Assembly (NCBI RefSeq): GCF_015500075.1
Contig: NZ_CP045496.1
Coordinates: 3,482,001-3,546,000, forward strand
Direction of reading: 5' to 3'
From: Mesorhizobium sp. INR15
GTDB taxonomy: Bacteria > Pseudomonadota > Alphaproteobacteria > Rhizobiales > Rhizobiaceae
Length of the DNA: 64,000 nucleotides
Position 1 is the first letter of the stretch, and every line of letters starts with the position of its first letter. A program made the translations under genes and the position numbers. Of this stretch, positions 9,346 to 18,413 are shown in pieces. A model generated the notes under the pieces. The model was not told where the DNA came from. It made no database searches and saw only the letters and a program-made list of their open reading frames with translations.

Positions 9346-10998
9346 ATGACAATCTACAAGAGTAATGGCGACAGCGTTCCGGATCACATCCTGGCCATGG
9401 CCGAAGACGCCAAGGCAGGCAAGGTGGACCGCCGCGAATTCCTGGCCATGGCCAGCGTCTTTGGTGCGTCGACGGCGATGGCTTATGGTTTGCTCGGCCT
9501 CGCCGACCCGACCCCGGCCAAGGCCGAAGAGGTAAAAGGCAAGAAGGGCGGCACGCTGAAGGTCGCGCAGTGGATCAAGGATCCCAAGGACCCGCGCAAG
9601 GCCGACTGGTCTGAAATCGCCAATGCCGAGCGCCAGGCACTCGAGCCGCTGGTCAAGTACACCTCCGAATACACGTTCCGCCCGTACCTGCTTGAGAGCT
9701 GGGACGTCAACGACGACGCCACGCAGTACACGCTGCATGTGCGCAAGGGCGTGACCTGGTCGAACGGCGATGCCTTCACCGCCGATGACGTCATCTTCAA
9801 TCTCAAGCGCTGGGCCGACAAGAAGGCCGAGGGCAATTCGATGCCTGGCCGTCTCGGCTCGCTGGTCAAGGACGACAAGCTCGACGAGAGCGCCGTGACC
9901 AAGCCGGACGACCACACGGTCGTGCTGAAGCTCAGCAAGCCCGACATCGCGCTGATCCCCAACATGTGCGACTATCCCGGCCTCATCGTGCACAAGAGCT
10001 TCGATGAGAAGGGCGGCGACTTCAAAGCCTGCCCGATCGGCACCGGTCCGTTCGAGCTCGTCTCCTACGATGTCGGCCAGAAGGTGGTCTACAAGCGCCG
10101 CACCGACGACAAGTGGTGGGACGGCGAAGTCTTCCTCGACGGTATCGAATTCATCGACTACGGCACCGACCCGGCCGCCATGGTCAGCGCGTTCGAAGCT
10201 GGCGAAGTCCACACCAACTTCGAGACCTCGGCCGACTACGTGTCGATCCTCGACGGCATGAGCCTGGTCAAGTCGGAAATCGTCACCGCGTCGACCATCG
10301 TCTGCCGCACCAACATCAACAACAAGCCTTATGGCGACAAGAAGGTGCGCAACGCGCTGCAGCTCGCGGTCGACAACAACGTCGTCCTCCAGCTCGGCTA
10401 CGGCAATGCCGGCTCTGTGGCTGAAAACCACCATGTCTGCTCGATCCATCCGGAATATTACGAGCTGCCCAAGATTGCCCGTGACCCGGCAAAGGCGAAA
10501 GCGCTGATGGCGGAAGCCGGCCAGGCCGACTTCGAGCATGAGCTGATCACCGTTGACGAGGATTGGCACAAGAACACCGGCGATGCCATCGCCGCGCAGA
10601 TGCGCGACGCCGGCATCAAGGTGAAGCGTACGGTTCTGCCGGGCTCGACGTTCTGGAACGACTGGACCAAGTATCCGCTGTCGATGACCAACTGGAACAT
10701 GCGCCCGCTCGGCGTGCAGGTTCTGGCCATCGCCTACCGCACCGGTGAGGCCTGGAACGAGGCTGCCTATTCGAACCCGGACTGGGATGCCAAGCTCAAT
10801 GCGGCGCTTGCCGTCGCCGACGCCGCCAAGCGCAAGGAAATGATGAAGGACATCGAGCAGATCCTGCAGGATTCCGGCATCATGATCCAGCCGTACTGGC
10901 GCAAGCTCTACAGCCACTCGGTCAAGGCGGTGCAGAACTACAAGATGCATCCGACCTTCGAGCGCGACTACGGCAAGGTCTGGCTCGACCAGGCTTGA
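9346..10998 (+). CDS. ABC transporter substrate-binding protein, family 5 (peptide/opine type)
   Basis: Periplasmic solute receptor for a DppABCDF-like importer. The 550-residue protein carries an N-terminal twin-arginine-like signal (DRREFLAMA, Arg29-Arg30, then a hydrophobic stretch ending PAKAEE), suggesting Tat rather than Sec export. The mature part has the SBP_bac_5 signatures: RPYLLESWDVNDDATQYTLH, VRKGVTWSNGDAFTADDV, and FKACPIGTGPFELVSY. It is the first gene of a five-part system, followed by an intercistronic hairpin and then permeases and ATPase. Family-5 receptors bind peptides, nickel, opines or sugars, and the substrate cannot be read from sequence. Confidence 0.9.
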   Translation: MTIYKSNGDSVPDHILAMAEDAKAGKVDRREFLAMASVFGASTAMAYGLLGLADPTPAKAEEVKGKKGGTLKVAQWIKDPKDPRKADWSEIANAERQALEPLVKYTSEYTFRPYLLESWDVNDDATQYTLHVRKGVTWSNGDAFTADDVIFNLKRWADKKAEGNSMPGRLGSLVKDDKLDESAVTKPDDHTVVLKLSKPDIALIPNMCDYPGLIVHKSFDEKGGDFKACPIGTGPFELVSYDVGQKVVYKRRTDDKWWDGEVFLDGIEFIDYGTDPAAMVSAFEAGEVHTNFETSADYVSILDGMSLVKSEIVTASTIVCRTNINNKPYGDKKVRNALQLAVDNNVVLQLGYGNAGSVAENHHVCSIHPEYYELPKIARDPAKAKALMAEAGQADFEHELITVDEDWHKNTGDAIAAQMRDAGIKVKRTVLPGSTFWNDWTKYPLSMTNWNMRPLGVQVLAIAYRTGEAWNEAAYSNPDWDAKLNAALAVADAAKRKEMMKDIEQILQDSGIMIQPYWRKLYSHSVKAVQNYKMHPTFERDYGKVWLDQA

Positions 10999-11008
10999 TG
11001 GGACCGGA

Positions 11009-11036
11009 GGGGGAAGGGGCCCTGGCCCCTTTCCCT
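11009..11036 (+). terminator. Intercistronic GC hairpin after the binding-protein gene
   Basis: Arms 11009-11020 and 11025-11036 form a stem of about 12 bp with two G-U pairs and a 4-base loop. No T-run follows. It sits 10 bases after the binding-protein stop and about 190 bases before the first permease gene. Such stems often protect the upstream mRNA or partly terminate, giving more receptor than permease. That role is inference. Confidence 0.5.
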
Positions 11037-11222
11037 CGCTTGTTGCGCAATCTTGCCGTCTCGGATCCGCGTGTCTTGAAATGCGGTTCCGTCCGGCAGG
11101 GCCATGCAGCAAATACAGGGTTGATCGCATCCGAAGGCCTGTTTGACAGCCAGCCCCGCCAGTCACGGCAGGGTTGGTTTTCATAGCCGGCTCAAACCCC
11201 AACCCACCGGCAGGGGGCCGCC

Positions 11223-12257
11223 ATGCTTTCTTTCGTTATCAGGCGTCTTGGCACCATGGCATTGACGATGCTGTGTCTGACGATGGTCGTCTTCTTCCTG
11301 ATCAATCTTGAGCCGAACCTGAAGAAACTGGCGATCAGCCAGACCGAGATGCATACGTCCGCCGAGCAGCTCGAGGGCTGGCTGGTCAATCACGGCTATC
11401 GGCAGAACTTCTTCGTCCGCTACGGCCAGTGGCTGGGTGTCATGCCCAAGCAGCCGGTGACCGACCCGGCGACCGGCAAGCCGGCGCAACGTTTCTCTTT
11501 CTGCAATGATCCGCTCGTGCCGACATTCTCCGGAGTTTTCGAGGGCGATTTCGGCTGCTCGACCAAGTTCAAGGCAACGGTAGCCTCAAAACTGTTCCCG
11601 GCGCTTGGCGCCACCGGCCTGCTGATGTTCTGGGTGCTGGTGGTGATGGTGCCGATCTCGCTGTTGATCGGCATCCTGGCCGGTATGCGCGAAGGGTCGC
11701 GCACCGACCGCGTGCTGTCGGTCGCTTCGATCGCCTCGACGGCGACGCCCGAATATGTGTCGGGCGTCATTTTCACCGTCATCTTCGCCTCGTGGCTTGG
11801 CTGGCTGAACGGCTCGGCGGCCTCGGCCAGCCAGGGCATCACGTTCTACAATTTCACGCTGCCGGTCATGACGCTGGCAATCTACGGCATCGGCTACATT
11901 GCCCGCATGACGCGTGCGTCGATGGTCGAAGTGATGACGCAGCAATATATCCGCACCGCCCGGCTGAAAGGCCTCTCCTTCGGCAACGTCGTGGTGAAAC
12001 ACGCGCTGCGCAACGCGCTGATCGCGCCTTTCACCGTCATCATGCTGCAGTTTCCCTGGCTGCTCACCGGTGTCGTCATTGTCGAGGTCATGTTCCGCTA
12101 CCAGGGCTTCGGCTACACGCTGGTCGAAGCTGCTGGGAACAATGATATCGATCTGCTTCTCGGCTGCTCGCTGGTCTCGGTGTTCATCGTCCTGATCACG
12201 CAGCTTATTTCCGATGTCGGCTACGCGTTTCTCAATCCGCGTATCAGAGTCCAGTAG
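11223..12257 (+). CDS. ABC transporter permease, DppB type
   Basis: Inner-membrane permease of the family-5 importer, 344 residues. It has an N-terminal membrane segment (MLSFVIRRLGTMALTMLC, the DppB-like opening), then a long periplasmic loop (about residues 36-120), then five more membrane segments. The cytoplasmic EAA-like loop is at IRTARLKGLSFGNVVVKHAL. The periplasmic loop is longer than in typical DppB proteins and contains two cysteines (FSFCNDP and FGCSTKF). The ribosome site is AGGGGG before ATG. The second permease gene starts 12 bp downstream. Confidence 0.9.
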   Translation: MLSFVIRRLGTMALTMLCLTMVVFFLINLEPNLKKLAISQTEMHTSAEQLEGWLVNHGYRQNFFVRYGQWLGVMPKQPVTDPATGKPAQRFSFCNDPLVPTFSGVFEGDFGCSTKFKATVASKLFPALGATGLLMFWVLVVMVPISLLIGILAGMREGSRTDRVLSVASIASTATPEYVSGVIFTVIFASWLGWLNGSAASASQGITFYNFTLPVMTLAIYGIGYIARMTRASMVEVMTQQYIRTARLKGLSFGNVVVKHALRNALIAPFTVIMLQFPWLLTGVVIVEVMFRYQGFGYTLVEAAGNNDIDLLLGCSLVSVFIVLITQLISDVGYAFLNPRIRVQ

Positions 12258-12269
12258 GGGGCGAAGAGG

Positions 12270-13427
12270 ATGCAGGTCCAATATATCAGCGCCTTCACCA
12301 TCGTGCTCGAAGTGCTGTCGCGCTTCTGGCCGGTCTGGATCGCGCTCGTCATCGTCATGGGGGCGAGCTTCGCCTACAAGAAGAAGCTGGCGCTTTACGG
12401 CCAGTTGTTCGACAGCGGCGTTGGCATCGTCGGTGTCGGCATCTGCCTGTTCTGGCTGTTCACGGCGATTTTCGCCGCGACCATCTCCCCCTTCGATCCG
12501 CTGGCCCAGATCCCGGTGATGAAGGACGCGTTGCCCGGAGCAATCGAGCCGCAATCGGGGCTGGTCTATCTGTTCGGCGGCGACAAGCTGGCGCGCGACG
12601 TGTTTTCCCGCATGGTCTATGGCAGCCAGATCGTGCTGATCATCGCGCCGGCGGCCACCGGCTTCGCGCTGATGGTCGGCATCACGCTTGGCCTGCCTGC
12701 CGGCTATTATGGCGGCAAGATCGACACCGTGTTGTCGTTCCTGGCCAACCTCGTCCTGGCCTTCCCGGTCATCCTGTTGTTCTACCTGCTGGTAACGCCC
12801 GGCATCATGGACACGCCGATCCCCTACGCCATGGCGGGCGTGTTCTTCCTGTTCCCGATCATCTTCTTCAGCGTGCTGTTCTGGACGCGCTACAAGAATC
12901 GGCCCGACCGGATCTACATCCTGCTCGGCATCACCCTGATCCTGGGCGGCTGGATCTATACCGGCTTGGTCTTCGACAAGGATCCGCTGAAGATCGTCCA
13001 TATCGATCCCAACCAGCTCAACATCTTCGTGGCGGTTGTGTTCGCCTCCAGCCCCGGCGTGTTCCGTATCGTGCGCGGCCTGGTGATGGACATCAAGACA
13101 CGCGACTATGTGGCGGCGGCGCAGACGCGCGGTGAATCCCCCTGGTACATCATGCTGTGGGAGATCCTGCCCAATGCGCGCGGGCCGCTGATCGTCGATG
13201 CCTGCCTGCGCATCGGCTACACCACCATCCTGCTCGGCACGCTCGGCTATTTCGGCCTTGGCCTTGCACCGGAAAGCCCGGACTGGGGCACCGCCATCAA
13301 GGATGCCAGCCGCCTGCTGCGCTCCTTCATCCACCCGGCGCTGCCGCCGACAATCGCGTTGATGTCGTTCGTGCTGGGCTTGAACCTGCTCGCCGACTCG
13401 CTGCGCGAACAATCGATGAAAGACTGA
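12270..13427 (+). CDS. ABC transporter permease, DppC type, with extra membrane insertion
   Basis: Second permease of the importer, 385 residues against about 300 for DppC. The usual core is present: GGDKLARDVFSRMVYGSQI near residue 110, and the EAA-like loop DYVAAAQTRGESPWYIMLWE. The extra length comes from an additional N-terminal membrane segment and an insertion of about 75 residues in the middle (about 178-253), which adds two hydrophobic helices joined by the basic stretch TRYKNRPDR. The start is supported by GAAGAGG directly before ATG. It belongs with the upstream permease and the downstream fused ATPase. Confidence 0.88.
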   Translation: MQVQYISAFTIVLEVLSRFWPVWIALVIVMGASFAYKKKLALYGQLFDSGVGIVGVGICLFWLFTAIFAATISPFDPLAQIPVMKDALPGAIEPQSGLVYLFGGDKLARDVFSRMVYGSQIVLIIAPAATGFALMVGITLGLPAGYYGGKIDTVLSFLANLVLAFPVILLFYLLVTPGIMDTPIPYAMAGVFFLFPIIFFSVLFWTRYKNRPDRIYILLGITLILGGWIYTGLVFDKDPLKIVHIDPNQLNIFVAVVFASSPGVFRIVRGLVMDIKTRDYVAAAQTRGESPWYIMLWEILPNARGPLIVDACLRIGYTTILLGTLGYFGLGLAPESPDWGTAIKDASRLLRSFIHPALPPTIALMSFVLGLNLLADSLREQSMKD

Positions 13428-13490
13428 TCGCCGGGTCTTGATCCGGCGTGCCTTGAACGACCCGACGAAAACCTAGGATTGGAGCGACCC

Positions 13491-15821
13491 ATGAACGAGG
13501 CAGTTCGAAATCCCGGCAAGCCGAACTCTGGGCCGATCATCGAGATCGAGAACCTGTCGATCTCGTTCTTCACCCGCAAGGGCGAGATACCGGCCGTCAT
13601 GGATTTTTCCTGCACGGTCATGCCGGGCGAGGCGATGGGCATCGTCGGTGAATCCGGCTGCGGCAAGTCGACCGTGTCGCTGGGCATTATGCGCGACCTC
13701 TCCAACATCGGGAAGATCGTCGGCGGCAAGATCAAGTTCCAGGGCAAGGACATGGGCGAGCTCTCCGATGAGGAGCTGCGCTCCATCCGCGGCAACAAGA
13801 TCGCGATGATCTACCAGGAGCCGATGGCCAGTCTCAACCCGGCCATGAAGGTCGGCCAGCAGTTGATGGAAGTGCCGCTGATCCACGACAAGGTGTCGAA
13901 GGAAGAGGCCTACAAACGGGCGCTCGAGATGGTGCGCTCGGTCAAGCTGCCAGATCCCGAGCGCATGATGCGCTCCTATCCGCACCAGCTCTCAGGCGGC
14001 CAGCAGCAGCGCATTGTCATTGCCATGGCGCTGCTGTCGAAGCCGGCGCTGCTGCTGCTCGACGAGCCGACCACGGCACTCGACGTGACGGTGGAGGCCG
14101 GCATCGTCGAACTGGTCAAGGGACTGGGCGAAAAGTTCGGCACCTCGATGATCTTCGTCTCGCACAATCTTGGCCTGATCCTCGAAACCTGCGATCGCAT
14201 CACGGTGATGTATTCGGGAGAAGCCGTCGAGACCGGCAAGATCAAGGATGTGTTCGACCGGATGCGGCACCCCTATACGCAGGGGCTGTTCCGCTCGATC
14301 CCGCTGCCCGGCGCCGACAAGAATTCGCGGCCGCTGATTGCCATACCAGGGCAGCTGCCATTGCCGCATGAGCGGCCCAAGGGCTGCAATTTCGGTCCGC
14401 GCTGTCACCATTTCGTCGAGGGTGTCTGCAACGCCGCCGAGATCCCGATGATCGAAGTCGAGGGCCACGAAGGCCATTTCTCGCGCTGCGTGCGCTTCAA
14501 CGAGATCGACTGGGAGGCGCTGCCGCCCGGCGCCAAGAAGGTGAACGAGCGTGTGGTGCCCGGCGCGCCGGTGCTCAAGATCGAGGACCTCCGGAAATAC
14601 TACAAGGTCGGCGGCAACGAGGTGTTTGGCTCGAGCGAAGGCCGTGTCGTCAAGGCCAACGAGACGATCTCGTTCATGGCGCGCGAATCCGAGACGGTCG
14701 CCATCGTTGGTGAATCCGGCTGCGGAAAGTCGACGCTGGCCAAGGTACTGCTCGGGCTGGAAACGGCAAGCTCCGGCAGCGTGACGCTTGGCAACAAGGA
14801 AATCCAGTCGACCGGCATCGAGAAGCGCAGCGTCGATACCGTGTCGTCGATCCAGATGGTGTTCCAGAACCCGTTCGATACGCTCAATCCCAGCCATTCG
14901 GTCGGCTCGCAGATCATCCGCACGCTGGAAAAGTTCAACGTTGGCAAGACAGTTGCCGATCGGCGCAAGCGCATGCTCGAACTGCTTGATCTGGTGAAGC
15001 TGCCGCGAGCCTTCGAGACTCGCAAGCCGCGCCAGCTTTCGGGCGGCCAGAAACAGCGCATCGGCGTGGCGCGCGCCTTCGCCGGCGATGCCAAGGTGGT
15101 GGTGGCCGACGAGCCGGTCTCGGCACTGGACGTGTCCGTGCAGGCGGCGGTGACCGAGTTGTTGATGGACATCCAGCGCAAGAACAAGACAACGATGCTG
15201 TTCATCAGCCACGATCTGTCCGTGGTGCGCTACATCGCCGACCGCGTCGTCGTCATGTATCTCGGCTATATCGTCGAGCAAGGCACGACCGACCAGATAT
15301 TCGCACCGCCTTATCACCCCTATACCGAGGCGTTGCTGTCGGCGATCCCGATCGCCGACACCAGCGTGGTCAAGCGGCATATCGTGCTGGAAGGCGACAT
15401 TCCGTCGGCGATGAACCCGCCATCCGGCTGTCCGTTCCAGACCCGCTGCGGCTACAAGAAGCTGGTGCCGGACAATCTGTGCGAAACCAAGGTGCCGCCG
15501 GTCAAACATCTGGGCGACGGCCATATGAGCCTGTGCTGGCTGGCCGACGACGTGCTGGCAACGATGGAGCCGGTGATCAAGCTCGGCAAGGAGCACGCGG
15601 CCCCTGAGGGCGTGCCGCCGGATGCGCACGGCACCGGGCCGGGTTTGGCCGGGACAGCGCCCAACCGGCCGCATGGCAAAACGGGCAGCGCGGGAGCCGA
15701 CCAGATCGGGGACGCCGTGGAGCAGGGTGAAGCCGGCATGCGAGCCCGTCGCCATGAAGTGCGTGACGAGGTTTCGGAAACCGGTGTGTCAAAGCCAAAG
15801 GATACGACAAGGCGGCACTGA
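13491..15821 (+). CDS. Fused double ABC ATPase (DppD-DppF type)
   Basis: Both ATPases of the importer are joined in one 776-residue chain. The first half has Walker A GESGCGKST near residue 57, signature LSGGQQQR and Walker B LLLLDEPTTALD. The second half has Walker A GESGCGKST near 410, LSGGQKQR and VVVADEPVSALD. Each half ends in an oligopeptide-type C-terminal domain with a Cys cluster (NFGPRCHH and CPFQTRCGY), which in this family can bind an iron-sulfur cluster. ATG 13491 was chosen because GGAG lies six bases upstream. The last 60 or so residues are low-complexity and charged, with no family match I recognise. Confidence 0.92.
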   Translation: MNEAVRNPGKPNSGPIIEIENLSISFFTRKGEIPAVMDFSCTVMPGEAMGIVGESGCGKSTVSLGIMRDLSNIGKIVGGKIKFQGKDMGELSDEELRSIRGNKIAMIYQEPMASLNPAMKVGQQLMEVPLIHDKVSKEEAYKRALEMVRSVKLPDPERMMRSYPHQLSGGQQQRIVIAMALLSKPALLLLDEPTTALDVTVEAGIVELVKGLGEKFGTSMIFVSHNLGLILETCDRITVMYSGEAVETGKIKDVFDRMRHPYTQGLFRSIPLPGADKNSRPLIAIPGQLPLPHERPKGCNFGPRCHHFVEGVCNAAEIPMIEVEGHEGHFSRCVRFNEIDWEALPPGAKKVNERVVPGAPVLKIEDLRKYYKVGGNEVFGSSEGRVVKANETISFMARESETVAIVGESGCGKSTLAKVLLGLETASSGSVTLGNKEIQSTGIEKRSVDTVSSIQMVFQNPFDTLNPSHSVGSQIIRTLEKFNVGKTVADRRKRMLELLDLVKLPRAFETRKPRQLSGGQKQRIGVARAFAGDAKVVVADEPVSALDVSVQAAVTELLMDIQRKNKTTMLFISHDLSVVRYIADRVVVMYLGYIVEQGTTDQIFAPPYHPYTEALLSAIPIADTSVVKRHIVLEGDIPSAMNPPSGCPFQTRCGYKKLVPDNLCETKVPPVKHLGDGHMSLCWLADDVLATMEPVIKLGKEHAAPEGVPPDAHGTGPGLAGTAPNRPHGKTGSAGADQIGDAVEQGEAGMRARRHEVRDEVSETGVSKPKDTTRRH

Positions 15822-15833
15822 CCCAGACAGGCG

Positions 15834-16424
15834 TCAGGAGCCGCATTGCCGTAGCTGCGCTGCGTAATCCTGCGCCATCTTGTCGGTGGCTCGGGCATAA
15901 CCCTGGACACCGGCATCGCCACGATTGCCGCGCTGGTAGGCGGTCCAGCCGAGATAGTAGGCGAGATAGAGATTGAAGGTGTCGTTGCGGGCGATGCCGA
16001 ATGTGTCGGCTGTCTTGGAATGATACCAGCCGACGAAATCGACGGCATCTGCGAATTTCGTGCGCCGCGCCGCCCAGTTGCCGGTTTCGCTTTGATATTG
16101 CGACCATGTGCCGTCGAGCGCCTGCGAGAAACCGGTGGCGCTGGAGACGTGCTTCCACGGAATGAAGCCGAGCAGCTTGGTGCGCGGTGGCCGGGCGTTG
16201 CTCTTGAAGCCGGATTCCTTGCGCACTGTCGCCATCAGCACGGGAACCGGAATGCCGTATTTCTGCTGCGTGCGTTCGGCGGCCGACTGCCAGTTGTCGA
16301 ACCAGCCGTCATTCTGGTCGAAGACGGCGCAGACATTGTTGATGTGGCTGGGCGCCGTTGCGCATGCCGACAACGCCAGCAGCACGCCAACCGCTACAAT
16401 TTTACTCAAACTCGAACTACGCAT
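15834..16424 (-). CDS. Transglycosylase-SLT-like lipoprotein
   Basis: Predicted lipoprotein of 196 residues: basic start, hydrophobic stretch and lipobox LSAC (Cys about residue 19). The mature part resembles the lysozyme-like SLT fold. KYGIPVPVLMATVRKESGF places the catalytic Glu in KES, and ATGFSQALDGTWSQYQ matches the GLMQ-type motif. A transglycosylase would cleave murein glycan strands in the periplasm. Upstream in-frame codons exist, but only the 16424 start gives a lipoprotein signal. No good ribosome site is seen. It is convergent with the ABC operon, with a 13-bp gap. Confidence 0.78.
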   Translation of the reverse strand: MRSSSLSKIVAVGVLLALSACATAPSHINNVCAVFDQNDGWFDNWQSAAERTQQKYGIPVPVLMATVRKESGFKSNARPPRTKLLGFIPWKHVSSATGFSQALDGTWSQYQSETGNWAARRTKFADAVDFVGWYHSKTADTFGIARNDTFNLYLAYYLGWTAYQRGNRGDAGVQGYARATDKMAQDYAAQLRQCGS

Positions 16425-16478
16425 GCGAAGAGCAATAGGCCGAAAACATAAAAGGAATCTTGCGCCGTTTGTTAACAC

Positions 16479-16490
16479 CGCACCGGTGCG
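16479..16490. promoter_or_regulatory. 12-bp perfect palindrome in a divergent promoter region
   Basis: CGCACCGGTGCG is self-complementary and lies in the 217-bp space between the divergent lipoprotein and MttB-family genes. It is a plausible operator for either gene, but no regulator is adjacent and nothing ties it to a known family. A weak 6-bp stem followed by TTTTAT lies nearby at 16520-16542. Confidence 0.3.
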
Positions 16491-16641
16491 TTTGTGGTTG
16501 AACGATAGAGTATGGATATTCCGACGCTTTGTGTCGGATTTTATAAACAGATTGTCCAGAAATGCCGCCTTGGCTAAAATCACGTCCGCAGATGGCGTAT
16601 TCCTGACAGCCTGAATGGTTTGCCGGGGCTTTGATGCCGGC

Positions 16642-18180
16642 ATGAACGAACCAAGACGCAAACGCGGCGCTGACCGGACCAGCAACAGGGGTCCCGCCGC
16701 CATTCCGCAATTGCCACGGCGGCGGGTGACAAACCCGTATCCGCCGATGGCGATGCTCTCAGCCGATCAGGTCGAGGCCATTCATCAGGCGTCGATGCAT
16801 ATATTGGAGAATTTCGGCATCGAGGTGATGAGCCCAAGGGCGCTGTCGCTGTTCGAGAAAGCTGGCGCCAAGGTCGATCATGCAACCGCGAATGTCCGCC
16901 TCGACCGGGGACTGATCGAAGAGGTGCTGAAGACCACGCGGTCCAACTACACGCTGACGCCGCGCAACCCGGCCAATGCCGTTCACCTCGGCGGCAACAC
17001 CATCAATTTTACCCTCGTGGCCGGTCCGCCCAATGTGCACGACATGGAGCGCGGCCGCCGCGCCGGCAATCTGCGCGACTATTCCGATCTGGTCCGGCTG
17101 GCGCAGCATTTCAACTGCATTCACATGCTCGGCAACCAGGTGTGTGCGCCGGTCGAGCTGCCGGCCAATTCCCGCCACCTCGACACCTATTTCGCCAACC
17201 TGACGCTGACCGACAAGAGTTTTCATGTCTCGGCGATCGGCCGGGGCAGGGCGCTGGACGGGATCGAGATGATGGCGATTTCGCGCGGGCTGACGCTCGA
17301 CCAAATGGCTGACGATCCAGGCATCACCACCATCATCTCGGTCAACTCGCCGCGCCGCTTCGACGAGATGATGGCGGAAGGGCTGATGACCATGGCCGAG
17401 TTCGGCCAGTCGGTGGCGGTAACGCCGTTCACGCTGATGGGGGCGATGAGCCCGGTGACGCTGGCCGGTGCCCTGGCGCAGCAGAACGCGGAGGCACTGT
17501 TCGGCGTGGTGCTGACGCAGCTTGTGCGGCCCGGCGCGCCGGTGATGTATGGCGCCTTCACCTCCAATGTCGACATGAAGACGGGCGCGCCCGCCTTCGG
17601 CACGCCGGAGAACACCAAGGCCAATATCGCCTCGGGGCAATTGGCGCGGCGCTATGCGTTGCCCTATCGCACGACGCCGGGCTCGGCCTCCAATGCCGCC
17701 GATGCGCAAGGCGCCTATGAGACGCTGATGGCGCTGTGGGGCGCGGTGCTCGGGCACGGCAATCTCGTCTACCACGCCGCCGGCTGGCAGGAGGGCGGGC
17801 TGACGGCGTCGTTCGAGAAATTCATCATCGATGTCGAGATGATCCAGCACATGATGGAGTTCCTGCGGCCGATCGAGGTCAACGAGGCCGAGCTTGCCGT
17901 CGAAGCGCTGGGCGCGGTGCCGACCGGTGGCCATTTCTTCGGCGAGCCGCACACGCTGGAGCGCTACGCCACCGCCTTCTATCAGCCGATGCTCTCGAAC
18001 TGGCAGAATTACGAGGCCTGGCAGGAGGCCGGCGGGCTCGACGCAACCGCCCGCGCGACGCGGCTGTGGAAGAAGGCTCTGGAGGATTATGTCGAACCCG
18101 TCATGGACATCGCCATACGCGAGGAGCTTGAGGCCTATATGGCCAGGCGGCGCGAGGCGATCGGGCAGGGCGAGCCGTGA
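16642..18180 (+). CDS. Trimethylamine methyltransferase (MttB) family protein, non-pyrrolysine
   Basis: MttB superfamily, about 512 residues. Archaeal MttB moves a methyl group from trimethylamine to a corrinoid protein and carries an in-frame amber (pyrrolysine) codon. No amber interrupts this frame, so it belongs to the widespread non-Pyl group. One characterised member, MtgB, uses glycine betaine. Visible features are LSADQVEAIHQASMHILENF near the start, GNTINFTLVAGPPNVHDMERG and GAMSPVTLAGALAQQNAEAL. ATG 16642 and ATG 16615 are both possible starts, neither with a strong ribosome site. The next gene downstream is a dimethylglycine/sarcosine dehydrogenase-like fusion, so a methylated-amine substrate is likely by context. 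No corrinoid protein gene is nearby. Confidence 0.85.
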   Translation: MNEPRRKRGADRTSNRGPAAIPQLPRRRVTNPYPPMAMLSADQVEAIHQASMHILENFGIEVMSPRALSLFEKAGAKVDHATANVRLDRGLIEEVLKTTRSNYTLTPRNPANAVHLGGNTINFTLVAGPPNVHDMERGRRAGNLRDYSDLVRLAQHFNCIHMLGNQVCAPVELPANSRHLDTYFANLTLTDKSFHVSAIGRGRALDGIEMMAISRGLTLDQMADDPGITTIISVNSPRRFDEMMAEGLMTMAEFGQSVAVTPFTLMGAMSPVTLAGALAQQNAEALFGVVLTQLVRPGAPVMYGAFTSNVDMKTGAPAFGTPENTKANIASGQLARRYALPYRTTPGSASNAADAQGAYETLMALWGAVLGHGNLVYHAAGWQEGGLTASFEKFIIDVEMIQHMMEFLRPIEVNEAELAVEALGAVPTGGHFFGEPHTLERYATAFYQPMLSNWQNYEAWQEAGGLDATARATRLWKKALEDYVEPVMDIAIREELEAYMARRREAIGQGEP

Positions 18181-18189
18181 CAGTTAGCA

Positions 18190-18337
18190 CTCCGTCCAGC
18201 ACCCCTCATCCGTCTTGGGGCTTCGCGCCAATCCACCTTCTCCCACAAGGGGAGAAGGTCAGGCCCGCTCTTCCTTCTCCCCTTGTGGGAGAAGGTGGCC
18301 GAGCAAAGCTCGGTCGGATGAGGGTTGCTGGACGGAG
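18190..18337. repeat. Long intergenic palindromic element (RIME-like)
   Basis: A 148-bp inverted structure between two genes of a likely operon. Inner arms at 18233-18258 and 18273-18298 are perfect over 26 bp. Outer arms at 18190-18212 and 18315-18337 match in 22 of 23 positions. It resembles the rhizobial intergenic mosaic palindromes I recall. The right half shares its order (CTCCCC palindrome, GTGGCCG, AAGCTCGGTCGG) with the repeats that flank the DUF559 gene at 32870-33376. Transcribed, it would form a very stable double hairpin. Confidence 0.85.
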
Positions 18338-18413
18338 CGCAACACTAATCCGGCCCGCTTTCGCTCAGAATCCAATAATCCATCCAACTCCCTGATATCA
18401 GAGAAGAAACCCC

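Noticed and set aside
9108..9365. Small frame between tamB and the binding-protein gene
   Set aside because: Overlaps the promoter region and the start of the next gene. Composition is not protein-like and there is no ribosome site.
2085..15755. Several antisense frames over 580 codons (2085-3998, 9340-11202, 11586-13412, 13992-15755)
   Set aside because: All lie opposite clearly identified genes and have arginine-, histidine- and alanine-rich compositions typical of GC-rich antisense frames, with no domain motifs.
16642..18180. Pyrrolysine (amber read-through) in the MttB-family gene
   Set aside because: The frame runs full length without an in-frame TAG, so this is a non-Pyl member.
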